From: Gibbula magus
Lineage: Eukaryota; Mollusca; Gastropoda; Trochida; Trochidae
DNA length: 64,000 nt
Direction: 5' to 3'
Assembly: GCA_936450465.1 (NCBI GenBank)
Contig: OW388296.1
Span: 52,488,931 to 52,552,930, forward strand
This document shows, one piece after another, positions 41,203 through 53,150 of the stretch. Numbering within the stretch: the first letter of the stretch is position 1; each line of letters starts with the position of its first letter. The notes under the pieces are model-generated. The model made no database searches, was not told the DNA's origin, and was given only the letters and a program-made list of their open reading frames with translations. The position numbers and the translations under genes are program-made.

Positions 41203-41505
41203 TTAAAGGGGCAGTAGCACGTTTTTTCTATGAAATTAGTTGATGAAGTGTATTTTAAAAATAATGTCACCAATAGTAAAACACCCTTCTCTCTTCGGAA
41301 AATCAAGTTAAAAAATGAGTGTACATGGTTCCGTAAAGCCATGGGAATTGTTTTTGTTAATCGAAATAATAAAATGGCCGCCATGAAATTTTTGCTTTAT
41401 ATGCAGCACTGTTTTTACCAAAATTGGTTTGTGTAATAATATGTTTTACCCTCTAAAGTAAATATAAATGACATAAACTATCATTATAAATGGGAAATTT
41501 ATATT
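41203..41505. mobile_element. Truncated, internally inverted copy of the TTAA MITE
   Basis: It starts TTAAAGGGGCAGTAGCACGT like 35381, but the body reads in the opposite sense (CATGGxTCCGTAAAGCCATGG, AATGGCCGCCATGAAATTTT, AAATATAAATGACATAAACT). The second terminus is missing. Confidence 0.5.
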
Positions 41506-41761
41506 CTATGTTTGTTCTACAGTGACAACATGATTTGATTAGAAAGATTTAGGTTTTTTTCACAGAGTCCCATGCTTATCAGTGCCGTATCGGGGGGGGG
41601 GGGGGAGGAGGTTGGGATTGGACACCCCTTTTCCATTGGTGGACCTTTCAAAATTCCTTGATCCAACACTACTAGTATTCAGGTTTCTGAAGGAGAACTC
41701 ACAAAATAAATTCATAGCCTATCAATATTTTCAACATCATGGTATTGTCACGTGGACTTGT

Positions 41762-41890
41762 GCAGAGCTCAGTATCAGTGAAGTTCAGCTACGGTGGGCA
41801 CGGCTCTCATGGCTGAAAAGGTTGCTTCTGTCTGACAGTGAGACATGAGTTGTGAAACTTGTTGGTGTTACCTTAGGCACGTGACTTTAA
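41762..41890 (+). repeat. SINE family B fragment
   Basis: GCTCAGTATCAGTGAAGTTC, GACAGTGAGACATGAGTTGT and GTGTTACCTTAGGCACGTGA align with the first half of the copy at 34060. Confidence 0.4.
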
Positions 41891-42164
41891 AAATATTACA
41901 AATCAAGATGTTTAAATCAAGATGAGTAAATCAAGATGTAGCAATGAACTGGTTGGTTGCAAGTATACCATCACAAAGCACACATGTTGCATTGTTAGGG
42001 CCCAGTTCAATGTCCTACTGACAATTTGTCAAAGTGTATTTGTTTCATGGTCAACTTCTCCATGATTTTGCTTTTCAAAGAAAAAGGCAACTTAACTTAA
42101 TATAAAAATCTGCCAACCAGTAAAATTCTCATTTTGAATGATGAATTATATAACCACCCACATT

Positions 42165-42490
42165 TCTTCTCTAGAAACCTGAAATCTGTACAGACTCCTT
42201 GGCAAATGGGGATTCTAAATTGTAGATTTGGTGACCCACTGACCCCAAATGTGGGTCACAGGGGTCATGACCTAGAAACCTATTTTCATCTTCTCCAGTA
42301 TGAATGGCTCTAGAGAGCTGAACTGTTTTGTACAGACTCCTTGGCTAATGGAGATTATAAATTGTGACCCTGTGACCCCTAATAACCTTTATTTTTCTTG
42401 TTAACAATTTATTACTTGAGATTGCATAGATCTTTAACTTTAGATGATATATCAGTGAAGCCCTGATGAGCTACAGAGCACATGGCTCCA
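42165..42490 (-). repeat. Truncated copy of the 55247 TIR element
   Basis: On the minus strand it matches 55237-55600: the end CCCTGATGAGCTACAGAGCA (42458-42477), GTTAACAAGAAAAATAAAGG, the paired GGGGTCACAGGGTC motifs, and ATCTCCATTAGCCAAGGAGT. The other end is lost. Confidence 0.5.
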
Positions 42491-42609
42491 TATTTATCAG
42501 CTTTATAAAGATGTTGGAAGAGGTAACCAAGTTATCTCTCACTGAATGATTTGATCCATTCAGGATGGGACGATTAAATGTTGGACTAAAACAAGACAAA
42601 ACACAAGTT

Positions 42610-45600
42610 TTCACAGTTTATGTACATTTTATTGACAAGGATATTTACAAAATGTACAACACAAGAAAATAATCTGAAAGCCTAGCTAATTGGACTCATC
42701 TATAAACTCTATGTAGTGATGGTGAGAACATTATTTACACAATATTTAAATGTATGGGAATATCAAGTATAATTCATATTAAACTCATTCCTAAAAGTAT
42801 TAGCCTTGTATTCGGAGTATAATCACATCTTGTTTTGTAATGGTGTCCCTCTTTTATACATAATTTTTTCCTTTTTTGGGGGGCGATTATTGTACCTTCT
42901 TGGGGTATGGTTTTTCTTTTTTTTATATCATAAGTAAAGATTTCACAAAATCATTGTAGCAGAACAAAATACAAAACATGAATAATTTATAAATGTTGAC
43001 CTATTCATTTACAGATCTGTCATTCATTGAAAGATAACTCATCTTTCCATGTTGTTAAATCTAGGATCGAAGAGGGTTCTTATGACATTTTTTTGACACA
43101 AAAATAAAATTTCAAGCAAAATCCATTTTAACAACAACAAAATTCCTCTGTAGAACAAGAACAATAGAATTAAAGATGAAACCATCACACTAGTTCTCTA
43201 GCAACACCCCACATCACGTCTCCAGACTCTACCGTTCAGCAGAATATATACAGCTTATTAGTCATGGCTAAACATTGCAAAGCCTACAAAATTTTCTTTT
43301 AAAACATGGTACCATTTTCTGTGATTTTCACATTCGTTTGGTGATGACAGGTTTAACATCACCTGTATGTTTTAATTTAAGTTGATCGTTGACGAAAATG
43401 AATATGGAAAACTACAAGAAATGATGTCATGTTTCCAAACACTAAATATCAACAGTTAGAATCTACACAAATAATACAAGGAAGACGAACTGGTTTAAGA
43501 TACAGATAGGATGAGGATACGACGATTGAGAATAGACAATATGTTTGTCTCCTTGTTTCGAAAGGTTGTATTTAGTTGTTGCATGAGAAAAACTAAATAT
43601 CTTGTCAGTTCTTGTGTCAAGAATGCCCCATAACACATTAAAATATTTCAAAAGCTATAGACCTCAATCTCAAAGGCTAGCCTTTTAATTCTAAAGTATC
43701 TACGTTTTTCTTCGCAGACATGATACAGTATCGATGTTGTTTTGCTTATGAGATCAACAAGGGCTTTAAACACCCCAAAGTTCTTGGAGACAATCATACT
43801 ACCTATCGCAATGATGACGTCACGAGCAAGATGACGTCAGTGGAGTGGATGATGACGACATTAAGGCTGCACAAAATTTAAAATAAATGTGTCTTCTCCT
43901 GAAACTCGAACTGTTTCAGGCTTCAGGAATGTATGTCTCGTCCTGGAGTCGCACTAACTTCACGCGGTCGGGTTATTAATTAGTTCATTCAAGTTGCTTT
44001 CAGAACCCTGTCCATGTTTCTGAAGTAGTCATCTAGCTTCATACGAGGATTGAATCTAAGTGCAAATTTTGCCAGAAAGTTCTCGATGAACTCATTAACT
44101 TATGAACTCATCCCAAACTGAATCAATGCAAGAATGTTCAGTTCACCTTTAATGGTAGACGACTTGTAAATTATTGTGACTTTAATTCGGAGTACCAATT
44201 AACAAATTCTTCTTAGCTTTGTTCAAAGTCAACATAAACTACGAAAAACAAATACAGTTCAAAATCCTGTTTTGCATATCACATGAATAGACGTAGAAAG
44301 AAATGATAACATCATTTTATGATCCTGAGATTAACATTTGCGAGTTCCCCTTGGTGTCTAAAGTAACAGGTAATTTTTTAAACAAACGCAATCACATCAC
44401 AGACTTATAAAATTAAACTTGCTTGTAGACGTTTCAAATAGCTGTCAGAAAAAAAGACAATAAGTAAAATTCTGCCATTTTAGTATTGTTCTAGCGATTT
44501 CTGTAAAGGTGTTACGCCAGTTAAAACAAATATTACAAAATAAGTTCAGGAGATCTTTCTGAAAGAACAGACAAGGTTGGGAAAATAAAATTTCACACAA
44601 CAAAACACAACCAAGATGAAACACGACGAAAATATTGTCCCAATTACTCATTGAATAAAGAAACAACAAATGGGAGATCTCAAAACAATAGTGGTAGTCA
44701 GTGAGATGACGTCATGGTCTTATGTCGCATCATCCCAGTTATTTCGAGGATGGACATAAATTTAATGATATACTGACACGTGAAATTAGGGTATTCAAAT
44801 ATGTATTAACCATCGCCGAATATTCGGTCTCTTTCAAACAATTCTGATATAATTTATGTACAGGAACAATAGCGTTTTCTTGCATAGTACAGCTGAGTTT
44901 TCCATTTAATATTCGGACATAAAAAGTCTTACTGACTTCAAATAAATAATAAAGATATATCACAGATATTGAGATACATGTAATACCCCTAGATCGCATA
45001 TATTAATAAGCATAGCACCATTATGGACGGATGTTACAAGAGTATTATAAGGCACTAAATACTTTAAAGCATTATAAATAAATAATACGTTGATATTGCA
45101 CTGTCCCGTTGTAAAAAATAATCGTAAGATGTCATAAGACAGGTGACCTTAAGATGTCATCAGACAGATGCCCCTAAGATAGCATCAGACAGGTGACCTT
45201 AAGATGTCGGACAGGTGTCATTAAGATATTTTAGACAGGTGACCTTAAGATGGCACTAGACAAGAATCCTTAATATATGAACAGAGAGTTGCCATTAATA
45301 TTTGATCAGACATATGTCCTTATGATGTCCTCATTGAGATTATTCAATACTATACACGTAAAGTGTCTCAACAAAGGCAACAATTAGAATAATTAAATCG
45401 TATATGGCAGTCGTTTGACCCTTTTGAATTTCCACTAAAAAAAAACTTATTGGTTAGTGACACCATCGTATGCAATAAACATAGACATTGGTAGTTCTTA
45501 TTCCAAATATATCACAAAACATCGATGTAATGGATGTGAGTTCTAGTGGCTTACCACATCCATTATTTACATAGAAGAGCAACCAATTGATTCATTTCCA

Positions 45601-46001
45601 GAAGACACAACAGTTTCATTTAAAGACACTGTCAGGGAGGCAAGAAATGCGTTGAGCCGATGAAATTTGCATAGAAATATAACTGTATGGAATTCATCTG
45701 CTTAGTTTGGCTTGAACTGATTGAATTGATACAGTATTTTCACCATCTTTGTCCAAATAAACTGTCCATTTTAATTCTTAATTGGGATTTAAATAACACG
45801 AGTTTTAAGGTCCGATGTAATGGTTTCAATATTTGAAATATCTAAAGGTATAGAACCAAATTATGAATCATCCCAATACTATTGAATAAACAAGGAACTT
45901 CAAGGTTCAAAACTAACTGGAAAAAGGGAATGTGATTGTGAAAGTAAATCAACTCTCGGATTCAGATTCATACATAATCCTAAGCTATCACCATGTATTC
46001 A
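42610..46001 (-). other. Putative 3' UTR of the acidic-repeat gene
   Basis: Downstream (leftward) of the stop at 46002 there is no coding frame until an AATAAA on the minus strand (TTTATT at 42628-42633), which would place the cleavage site near 42610. The sequence is AT-rich. This gives an unusually long UTR of about 3.4 kb. A nearer signal was not obvious, but a separate gene or a shorter UTR cannot be excluded. Confidence 0.4.
45115..45290 (+). repeat. Short tandem repeat in the putative 3' UTR
   Basis: Variants of AAGATGTCATCAGACAGGTG with ACCTTAAGAT are repeated about six times at roughly 30-bp intervals. No coding meaning. Confidence 0.5.
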
Positions 46002-49000
46002 TTATGCGTGTGTCCTTTTAGGTTTCGTCGTTGATTGTTGTTGAGCTTGTTGTTTAGCTTGACCTTGTTGTTGTACCTTTGGTTGACCTTGAGGTTTGGC
46101 CTGACCTTGTGGCTTGACCTGCCCTGACGGTTTTGGTTGACCATGTTGTTTAGCTTGCCCTTGAAGTGGTTTTTGTTGGGGAACTGCTTGCTTTTTTATT
46201 TGTCCTTGTGGTGTTTTTATTGGCTGTTTAGGCTTTGCTTGACCTTGGGGTGGTTTTGCTTGACCTTGAGGTGGCTTCGCTTGACCTAGGGGTGATTTTA
46301 CTTGACCTTGAGGTGGTTTGTGGGCCTGTTGAGGCTTTGCTTGAACTTGGGGTGACTTTGCCTGACCTTGAGGTTTGACTTGAGGTTTAGCAACTGGTGT
46401 TTGTTGTCCTTGAATCTTTGGTTGAGGTGAAGCAGGTACGGCTTTAGGAAGTGGTTGTTTGACGGGGACCTGGGGTTGCTTCTTGATACCCTGTTGAGGA
46501 GTGGGTTTTGCTGGCTTGCCTTGACCCTGGATCTGAGGCTTGCCTTGTCCAACAATGGGAGTCTTGGCTTGGGCGCCTCTCATAGCCTGTTGTTTGAGTC
46601 TCTGAATTTGCTGTTGCTGATGCTGAGCTTGGGGCGACTTGCCTAGTTTCTTTATTCTTGAATTCTGAATTGCAAGAATTGCGGCCTTCTTTTTAGCTAC
46701 TTTCAACTTGATTTCCTCTTCAGAATCCGGTTTCTTCTCTTCCTTCTTCTTCTCTGCCTTCTTATCATTGTGATCAACATTGTTGTCGTCGACAACAGCT
46801 GGTTTCTTGCCAAAGAACCTTTCAGAAAGCAGTTCTACAATGTCATATTTTTCCTCATGTGCCTTCTGTTTGATGGGGTTGTATTTGGTTGCTGGGTCCT
46901 CCTTATCCTCCTTATCGTCTCCCATTTCGAAAAGTCCAATCAGAGAGTTAGCCATCTGCTGAAACAGGCTGTGATCCATCTGCATTCCTCCCTTCTTCTT
47001 CCTCTTCAAGCGTTTCTTAGGGTCTAGTTTGCATCCATCTTTCTCGCACTGCTTCTTTTCTTCACTATCAGGAATGCCGTCACCATCGTCATCATCATCA
47101 AGTCTGTCTGGGATTCCATCACCGTCATCATCGTCATCCAAGTAATCTGGGATACCGTCACCATCGGTGTCAACATCTCTGTCAGGAATACCATCCCCAT
47201 CAGCATCTTCATCCAAATAGTCAGGAATTCCATCTCCATCTGCGTCTTCTTTGTCATCAGGGATACCATCGTTGTCATCATCGTCATCCATGTGATCTGG
47301 AATGCCATCTCCATCCTGGTCAGGTAGTTTATCTGGGATACCATCACCATCCGCATCAAGGTCCATGTAATCAGGAATTCCATCTCCATCAAAATCTTCT
47401 TTGTCGTCAGGAATACCATCACCATCATCATCGTTGTCCAAAAAGTCTGGAATACCATCATTGTCATCATCATCATCAATATAGTCTGGAATACCATCAC
47501 CATCACTGTCTTTCTCCATAAAATCAGGAATACCATTGCCATTGGCGTCTGTATCTTTAACGTCAGGAATGCCATCATTGTCATCATCCTCATCGAAAAA
47601 GTCAATTATTCCATCATTATCAGAATCCTTCTCGAGCTCATCTGGTATTCCGTTGCCATCAGCATCTTCATCCTCGTCATCAGGGACTCCATCGTTATCA
47701 TCATCATCATCAAGGAAATCTGGAATTCCGTCGCCATCAGAGTCTATCTCTTCATCGTCTGGTATGCCATCCCCATCATCATCATTATCCAAGTGATCGG
47801 GGATTCCGTCACCATCATCGTCGTCATCCATATGGTCTGGGATACCGTCACCATCTGTGTCTATTTGATCGTCATCCTTTACGCCATCACCGTCATCATC
47901 ATCATCTAGGTAGTCTGGAATACCGTCATTGTCATCATCCTCATCCAGATAATCTGGAATACCATCACCATCAGTGTCAATTTCCTGAAAGTCTGGGATT
48001 CCATCACCATCGGCATCTTCATCAAGGGCATCAGGAATGCCATCATTGTCATCGTCATCATCTAGATAATCTGGAATTCCGTCTCCATCACTGTCAAGTT
48101 CTTGGTCATCTGGAATTCCGTCACCATCATCATCATCATCCAGATGATCAGGAATACCATCATTGTCATCATCATTATCTAGATAGTCAGGGATGCCATC
48201 GCCATCTGTGTCAAGTTCCTGGTCGTCGGGGATGCCATTTCCATTGTCGTCATCATCAAGATGATCAGGAATTCCATCATTGTCATCATCGTCATCAAGA
48301 TAGTCAGGGATACCGTCACCATCAGTATCAACAGCCAAGTGATCGGGAATTCCATCACCATCATCATCATCATCTTCATCATCGGGTATTCCATCATTGT
48401 CATCATCATCGTCCAAGTAGTCAGGGATTCCATCTCCGTCTGTATCAACTTCTTGGTAATCTGGGATACCATCACCATCATCATCGTCGTCCAGATGATC
48501 AGGTATTCCGTCATTATCATCATCATCATCGATGTAGTCCGGGATTCCATCGCCATCTGAATCAACCTCTTGATAGTCTGGAATTCCATTTCCATCATCA
48601 TCATCGTCAAGATAATCTGGTATACCGTCTCCATCTGTGTCCTTTTCCATCCAGTCGGGTATTCCATCATTATCATCGTCATCATCTAAGTAATCTGGGA
48701 TACCATCACCATCTGAGTCCCCTTCCTCACTATCAGGGATGCCGTCATTGTCATCATCGTCATCAAGATAGTCTGGGATGCCATCACCATCTGAATCTCC
48801 CGCTTGTGCATCAGGAATTCCATCGCCATCTGCATCATCGTCCTCACTGTCTGGGATACCGTCACCATCATCATCATCGTCCAAATAGTCTGGTATTCCA
48901 TCCCCATCAGTATCTACTTCTTGATAGTCTGGGATTCCGTTTCCATTATCATCATCATCCTGATCATCTGGGATCCCATCATTATCATCGTCATCATCTA

Positions 49001-50930
49001 GATAGTCTGGTATTCCATCACCATCTGTGTCGACTTCTTGATAATCTGGGATTCCATCGCCATCATCATCTTTGTCCAAGTGGTCAGGGATCCCATCACC
49101 ATCATCATCATCGTCCAAGTGATCAGGTATCCCATCTCCATCAGTGTCCTTTTCCTTGATGTCAAGCACTCCATTTCCATCGTCATCTTTATCCAGGTGG
49201 TCTGGGATACCATCGCCGTCATCATCCAGGTCCAAATAGTCTGGTATGCCATCACCATCTGTGTCAGTTTGTTCCTGATTATCCGGGATACCATCACCAT
49301 CATCATCATCATCAAGGTGATCAGGGATTCCATCATTGTCATCATCATCATCCAGGTAGTCTGGGATTCCATCTCCGTCTGTATCAACTTCTTGGTAATC
49401 TGGAATTCCATCACCATCATCATCTTCGTCCAAATGATCAGGTATTCCGTCATTATCATCATCATCATCTATGTCATCAGGGATTCCGTCCCCATCTGTA
49501 TCTAGTTCTTCGCTGTCAGGAATACCATCGCCATCATCATCGTCATCAAGGTAATCAGGGATACCATCATTATCATCGTCATCATCAAGATAATCTGGAA
49601 TACCGTCGCCATCTGTATCCCTCTCCATATGATCTGGTACACCATCACCGTCATCATCATCATCAAGGTAATCTGGAATACCATCATTATCGTCATCATC
49701 GTCAAGATAGTCAGGAATTCCATCACCATCGGTATCAAGTTCTTCACTATCAGGAATTCCATTGCCATTATCGTCATCATCAAGGTAATCTGGGATGCCA
49801 TCGTTGTCATCATCATCATCAAGATAATCTGGTATACCGTCACCATCAGTATCAACTTCTTGACTATCTGGAATTCCATCGCCATCATCATCATCATCCA
49901 AGTAATCTGGTATCCCATCATTGTCATCATCATCATCGAGATAATCAGGTATCCCATCCCCATCAGTATCAAGCTCCTGATCATCTGGTATACCGTCACC
50001 GTCATCATCATTGTCAAGATGATCTGGGATGCCATCGTTATCATCATCGTCATCCAAATAATCAGGAATACCATCTCCGTCAGTATCTATTTCTTCACTG
50101 TCTGGAATACCATCTCCATCGTCGTCATCATCAAGGTAGTCTGGAATACCATCATTGTCATCGTCATCATCCAAATAATCGGGAATTCCATCACCATCGG
50201 TATCAAGTTCCTTGTGATCTGGTATACCGTCGCCATCATCATCATTGTCCAGGTGATCAGGAATTCCATCACCATCATCATCGTCATCTAAATAATCTGG
50301 AATACCATCCCCATCGGTGTCAATTTCTTTATCATCAGGGATGCCATCTCCATCAGCGTCGTTATCGAGATAGTCCGGGATGCCATCGTTGTCATCATCG
50401 TCGTCTAAATAATCAGGAATACCATCACCGTCAGAGTCTTTCTCTTTGTTATCGGGAATCCCATCGCCATCATCATCATCGTCTAAATGATCAGGAATAC
50501 CATCATTGTCATCATCATCGTCAAGATAATCGGGTATACCGTCACCGTCAGTATCTATTTGTTGGTAGTCTGGGATACCATCGCCATCATCGTCTTCATC
50601 CAGATGATCCGGGATGCCATCATTGTCATCGTCATCATCGAGGTAGTCAGGGATACCGTCTCCATCAGTGTCCTTATCTTTATCATCAGGAATACCATCA
50701 CCGTCATCATCGTTGTCCAAGTGGTCAGGAATACCATCATTATCGTCGTCATCATCCAAATAGTCGGGGATACCATCGCCGTCGGAGTCTATCTGATGAT
50801 CGTCGGGAATACCGTCACCGTCGTCGTCTTTATCAAGGTGGTCTGGAATCCCGTCTCCGTCGCTGTCCTTGGGCTCGTCCCCCTTCTCGAAGAAGAACAT
50901 CAACTTTCTCTTGCAGAACTCGCATGGTTC
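46002..50930 (-). CDS. Giant acidic [15 protein letters not shown] protein with basic K/Q/P-rich tail (last exon)
   Basis: One exon, open for 4.9 kb. The frame runs upstream of the first ATG (50900) to an acceptor (TTTCCAG) before GAACCATGCG, encoding [10 protein letters not shown], so it begins in an earlier unseen exon. Residues about 10-1275 are tandem triads of 13 residues: [35 protein letters not shown] plus a variable PxxxE end. The DxDxDG pattern is that of calcium-binding thrombospondin type 3 / EF-hand-like loops, but the cysteines of animal TSP3 repeats are absent. Next come CEKDGC, a basic cluster KKRLKRKKK, a short conserved-looking part ([32 protein letters not shown]), a K/E helix, and a QGQAKP-rich tail ending KRTHA. 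Calcium binding is likely by pattern. A matrix or biomineralisation role is inference. Bacterial-type TSP3 proteins are the closest alternative comparison. Confidence 0.85.
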   Translation of the reverse strand, partial: EPCEFCKRKLMFFFEKGDEPKDSDGDGIPDHLDKDDDGDGIPDDHQIDSDGDGIPDYLDDDDDNDGIPDHLDNDDDGDGIPDDKDKDTDGDGIPDYLDDDDDNDGIPDHLDEDDDGDGIPDYQQIDTDGDGIPDYLDDDDDNDGIPDHLDDDDDGDGIPDNKEKDSDGDGIPDYLDDDDDNDGIPDYLDNDADGDGIPDDKEIDTDGDGIPDYLDDDDDGDGIPDHLDNDDDGDGIPDHKELDTDGDGIPDYLDDDDDNDGIPDYLDDDDDGDGIPDSEEIDTDGDGIPDYLDDDDDNDGIPDHLDNDDDGDGIPDDQELDTDGDGIPDYLDDDDDNDGIPDYLDDDDDGDGIPDSQEVDTDGDGIPDYLDDDDDNDGIPDYLDDDDNGNGIPDSEELDTDGDGIPDYLDDDDDNDGIPDYLDDDDDGDGVPDHMERDTDGDGIPDYLDDDDDNDGIPDYLDDDDDGDGIPDSEELDTDGDGIPDDIDDDDDNDGIPDHLDEDDDGDGIPDYQEVDTDGDGIPDYLDDDDDNDGIPDHLDDDDDGDGIPDNQEQTDTDGDGIPDYLDLDDDGDGIPDHLDKDDDGNGVLDIKEKDTDGDGIPDHLDDDDDGDGIPDHLDKDDDGDGIPDYQEVDTDGDGIPDYLDDDDDNDGIPDDQDDDDNGNGIPDYQEVDTDGDGIPDYLDDDDDGDGIPDSEDDDADGDGIPDAQAGDSDGDGIPDYLDDDDDNDGIPDSEEGDSDGDGIPDYLDDDDDNDGIPDWMEKDTDGDGIPDYLDDDDDGNGIPDYQEVDSDGDGIPDYIDDDDDNDGIPDHLDDDDDGDGIPDYQEVDTDGDGIPDYLDDDDDNDGIPDDEDDDDDGDGIPDHLAVDTDGDGIPDYLDDDDDNDGIPDHLDDDDNGNGIPDDQELDTDGDGIPDYLDNDDDNDGIPDHLDDDDDGDGIPDDQELDSDGDGIPDYLDDDDDNDGIPDALDEDADGDGIPDFQEIDTDGDGIPDYLDEDDDNDGIPDYLDDDDDGDGVKDDDQIDTDGDGIPDHMDDDDDGDGIPDHLDNDDDGDGIPDDEEIDSDGDGIPDFLDDDDDNDGVPDDEDEDADGNGIPDELEKDSDNDGIIDFFDEDDDNDGIPDVKDTDANGNGIPDFMEKDSDGDGIPDYIDDDDDNDGIPDFLDNDDDGDGIPDDKEDFDGDGIPDYMDLDADGDGIPDKLPDQDGDGIPDHMDDDDDNDGIPDDKEDADGDGIPDYLDEDADGDGIPDRDVDTDGDGIPDYLDDDDDGDGIPDRLDDDDDGDGIPDSEEKKQCEKDGCKLDPKKRLKRKKKGGMQMDHSLFQQMANSLIGLFEMGDDKEDKEDPATKYNPIKQKAHEEKYDIVELLSERFFGKKPAVVDDNNVDHNDKKAEKKKEEKKPDSEEEIKLKVAKKKAAILAIQNSRIKKLGKSPQAQHQQQQIQRLKQQAMRGAQAKTPIVGQGKPQIQGQGKPAKPTPQQGIKKQPQVPVKQPLPKAVPASPQPKIQGQQTPVAKPQVKPQGQAKSPQVQAKPQQAHKPPQGQVKSPLGQAKPPQGQAKPPQGQAKPKQPIKTPQGQIKKQAVPQQKPLQGQAKQHGQPKPSGQVKPQGQAKPQGQPKVQQQGQAKQQAQQQSTTKPKRTHA

Positions 50931-53035
50931 CTGGAAACAATAGCAGAAATTATCTTTAGTTTATATGGTAAAGATTGGTAGGTTCATGAACTTTGAAATT
51001 GATTGCGTTTCACAAAAGTATATCAATTTCAATCAATATCAAAATATAAAGTAAATGTGTGTGGTGTTACCTCCAACTAAACAGGACACTGTTATAGAAC
51101 GAATAGAACATAGAATAATGTGCGTTTTTACCAACGGAATCTCCTTATCATTCAAGAAAACACTCAAATTTACTCATTAGTAGAGCAATGCATTTTAAAC
51201 CACACACCAACAACCATACACTTCGTGCGACCACACAATTTATTCGAGGCCAGAACGGTTTTGATTTGTAGATAAGAGTTGAAAATCTTTATTTTCTGTC
51301 TCTATTATATCATATTATAAACAATTACCTGATCTCAATTATGTTTCTGACATCGGGTAAAATCTCCAAGATATCGGTTTCGGTCAAACGTTTGCAATGT
51401 CAACATGGATATTAAAGGCTTCTTAGAAATCATTTTAAAACAGGTAAGATGAGGGGGAAAGGTTCTATGGTTGGTAAACATTATTTTTTAACAGTTGTAT
51501 TACTTTTTCATATACTGTGACATATGTACCATATTTCATTCATTGTACAAAGTTTACAGTATAAACATATTATTACAGCTACCACTAATTTCAAGAATTC
51601 AGTTTCACACAGAGTTAAAGCTCATTTGGACCTGGCACTTTCATTCATTCACCGAAGTTACAGCGTCTTTATTTTTTAAAAGGATTACGAGAATTTCGTG
51701 AATGTCGAATAACTGTAATCTAATTAACGAGTTTATAAATTTCATAGACACAGTTTAAGTATTGTTTTATTTGATTAAGTTGCGGTGGTCAACATCTTTA
51801 TCCCTAGAACACCTCCTAAATACAACGAGCTCCAAATATATCTTAATGTATGTACCATGTATATAACTCACGAGAGTTCTTGGTGCAATCAATTAACTGA
51901 CATTTCGTGACACTACGTTTCGAACACGTTTCTCTTTATTTGCAGCTATACAGCCTTTATCATTACTGCTTATATGTTGTGTGTTTAATTGGGTAATTGA
52001 TAGACTCTAGACATGCTAAATGAGGAAATGACTTATAATTTCTTATTGTAAACAGTCAGAGAAGTATACTAATAACTATAAGAGGACGATGTGTCGTACA
52101 CATATTACATCTACATACTCCTTTTCTTACTCCTTGTTTAAGAAAATTTCCAGAATTATTCCAGAAATATTCTCTATTTTGTACAATTCTCTTCAAATAA
52201 TATTCCGAGGTGTTTTTAACGACAATTTCATACAAGCAAATGCAATCGGTAATCAAGCCCCTAATTCTATATAATATGTTTATATAGTAATTTTACATAG
52301 AAGACAATCATATTTATGGATGATCAACTTCTTTATTTAACAATGATATACCGTTATCAAGCATATGGGAAACATGACGAAAGGGCAAGTTATATATAGG
52401 GTACATGTGTCCGTGATAATGAGATGACAAAGAACAATCATTGATAAAAAGAACATCCACAACTATTCCTGTTTTTCCTATAACACCAACTTCAACAATG
52501 CCTCTCAAACAGGTGATTATATGTTTAATATTGTGTAGGCGAGGAATTTTAGTGTATTATCTTATACGTTGTTTGAAATATTTTATTATAATAGATAGTG
52601 AAACTACGATTGGGGATGAATATGCAAGCTGAGTGAATTTGTTTGTATTGTAAACAGCACATATGGTGTGTTGGAACGTATTAAAGCCAAATACAATTTT
52701 ATGAAACACAATGGATGCACCTTTAAATATTTCTAATCATGTTCTCTGTTCATCCGGTGTTCCCTGAATAAACAATATTTACGAAGTTAATGGACTGCCT
52801 TGCATGCCTCAGGTCAGGACCAAATGTCCAAATGTTGATCCCCTAGCTTTAACTTTGGGGTGCAGCGTTTCTGAAGGATAGATCGAAACTTTCCGGACGA
52901 CGGACCATACCACAAGTCCATCTGGCCTTTGGGCGTGAACGTAAAGGGTCATTTAATCAGAATGTGACTACCCCAGGAAGACTTCAAGTATGCTTTTAGA
53001 ATATTACTGAAAACGTTGATAATACAGTTAAACAT
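50931..53035. other. Intron or intergenic DNA upstream of the acidic-repeat exon
   Basis: The upstream exon or exons of the acidic-repeat gene should lie to the right of 50930 on the minus strand. I found no convincing signal-peptide exon. A second copy of the 12065 repeat is at 52610-52735 (GATGAATATG, AAAGCCAAATACAATTT, GAAACACAATGGATGCA). Otherwise AT-rich, with nothing recognised. Confidence 0.4.
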
Positions 53036-53054
53036 ATGTTGAACTCTTCAAAGG

Positions 53055-53150
53055 TCGACAAGCGCATACTAGCTGTTGGTACAGTCAATGCTGGCGATAG
53101 TTGCCTTACTCTGAGGGCGTGTGTTCGAATCCCGCATGGGACTCGGCCCG
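53055..53150 (+). repeat. tRNA-like sequence
   Basis: CTAGCTGTTGGTACAGTCAA resembles an A box and GTGTTCGAATCCCGC a B box, spaced 50-60 bp apart. The acceptor arms do not pair well, so it is a decayed tRNA or SINE head. From 53151 to 54369 nothing is recognised. Confidence 0.35.

Noticed and set aside
47024..50776. Minus-strand Met-rich open frames in the second frame of the acidic repeat
   Set aside because: Frame-shifted readings of GATGATGATG runs. No independent evidence.
46002..50930. Bacterial contamination as the source of the DxDGDGIPD repeat
   Set aside because: Bacteria have similar TSP3-like repeats, but this frame starts at a spliceosomal acceptor, lies between animal genes and repeats, and has an AT-rich 3' region with AATAAA. 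Ancient transfer remains possible but is not shown.
47536..50981. Long plus-strand open frames rich in I and V opposite the acidic repeat (for example 49629-50291, 49038-49505, 50487-50981)
   Set aside because: They are the antisense of GAT/GAC/ATA-rich repeat codons, which lack stops when reversed. They have no start context, no domain and vary with the repeat.
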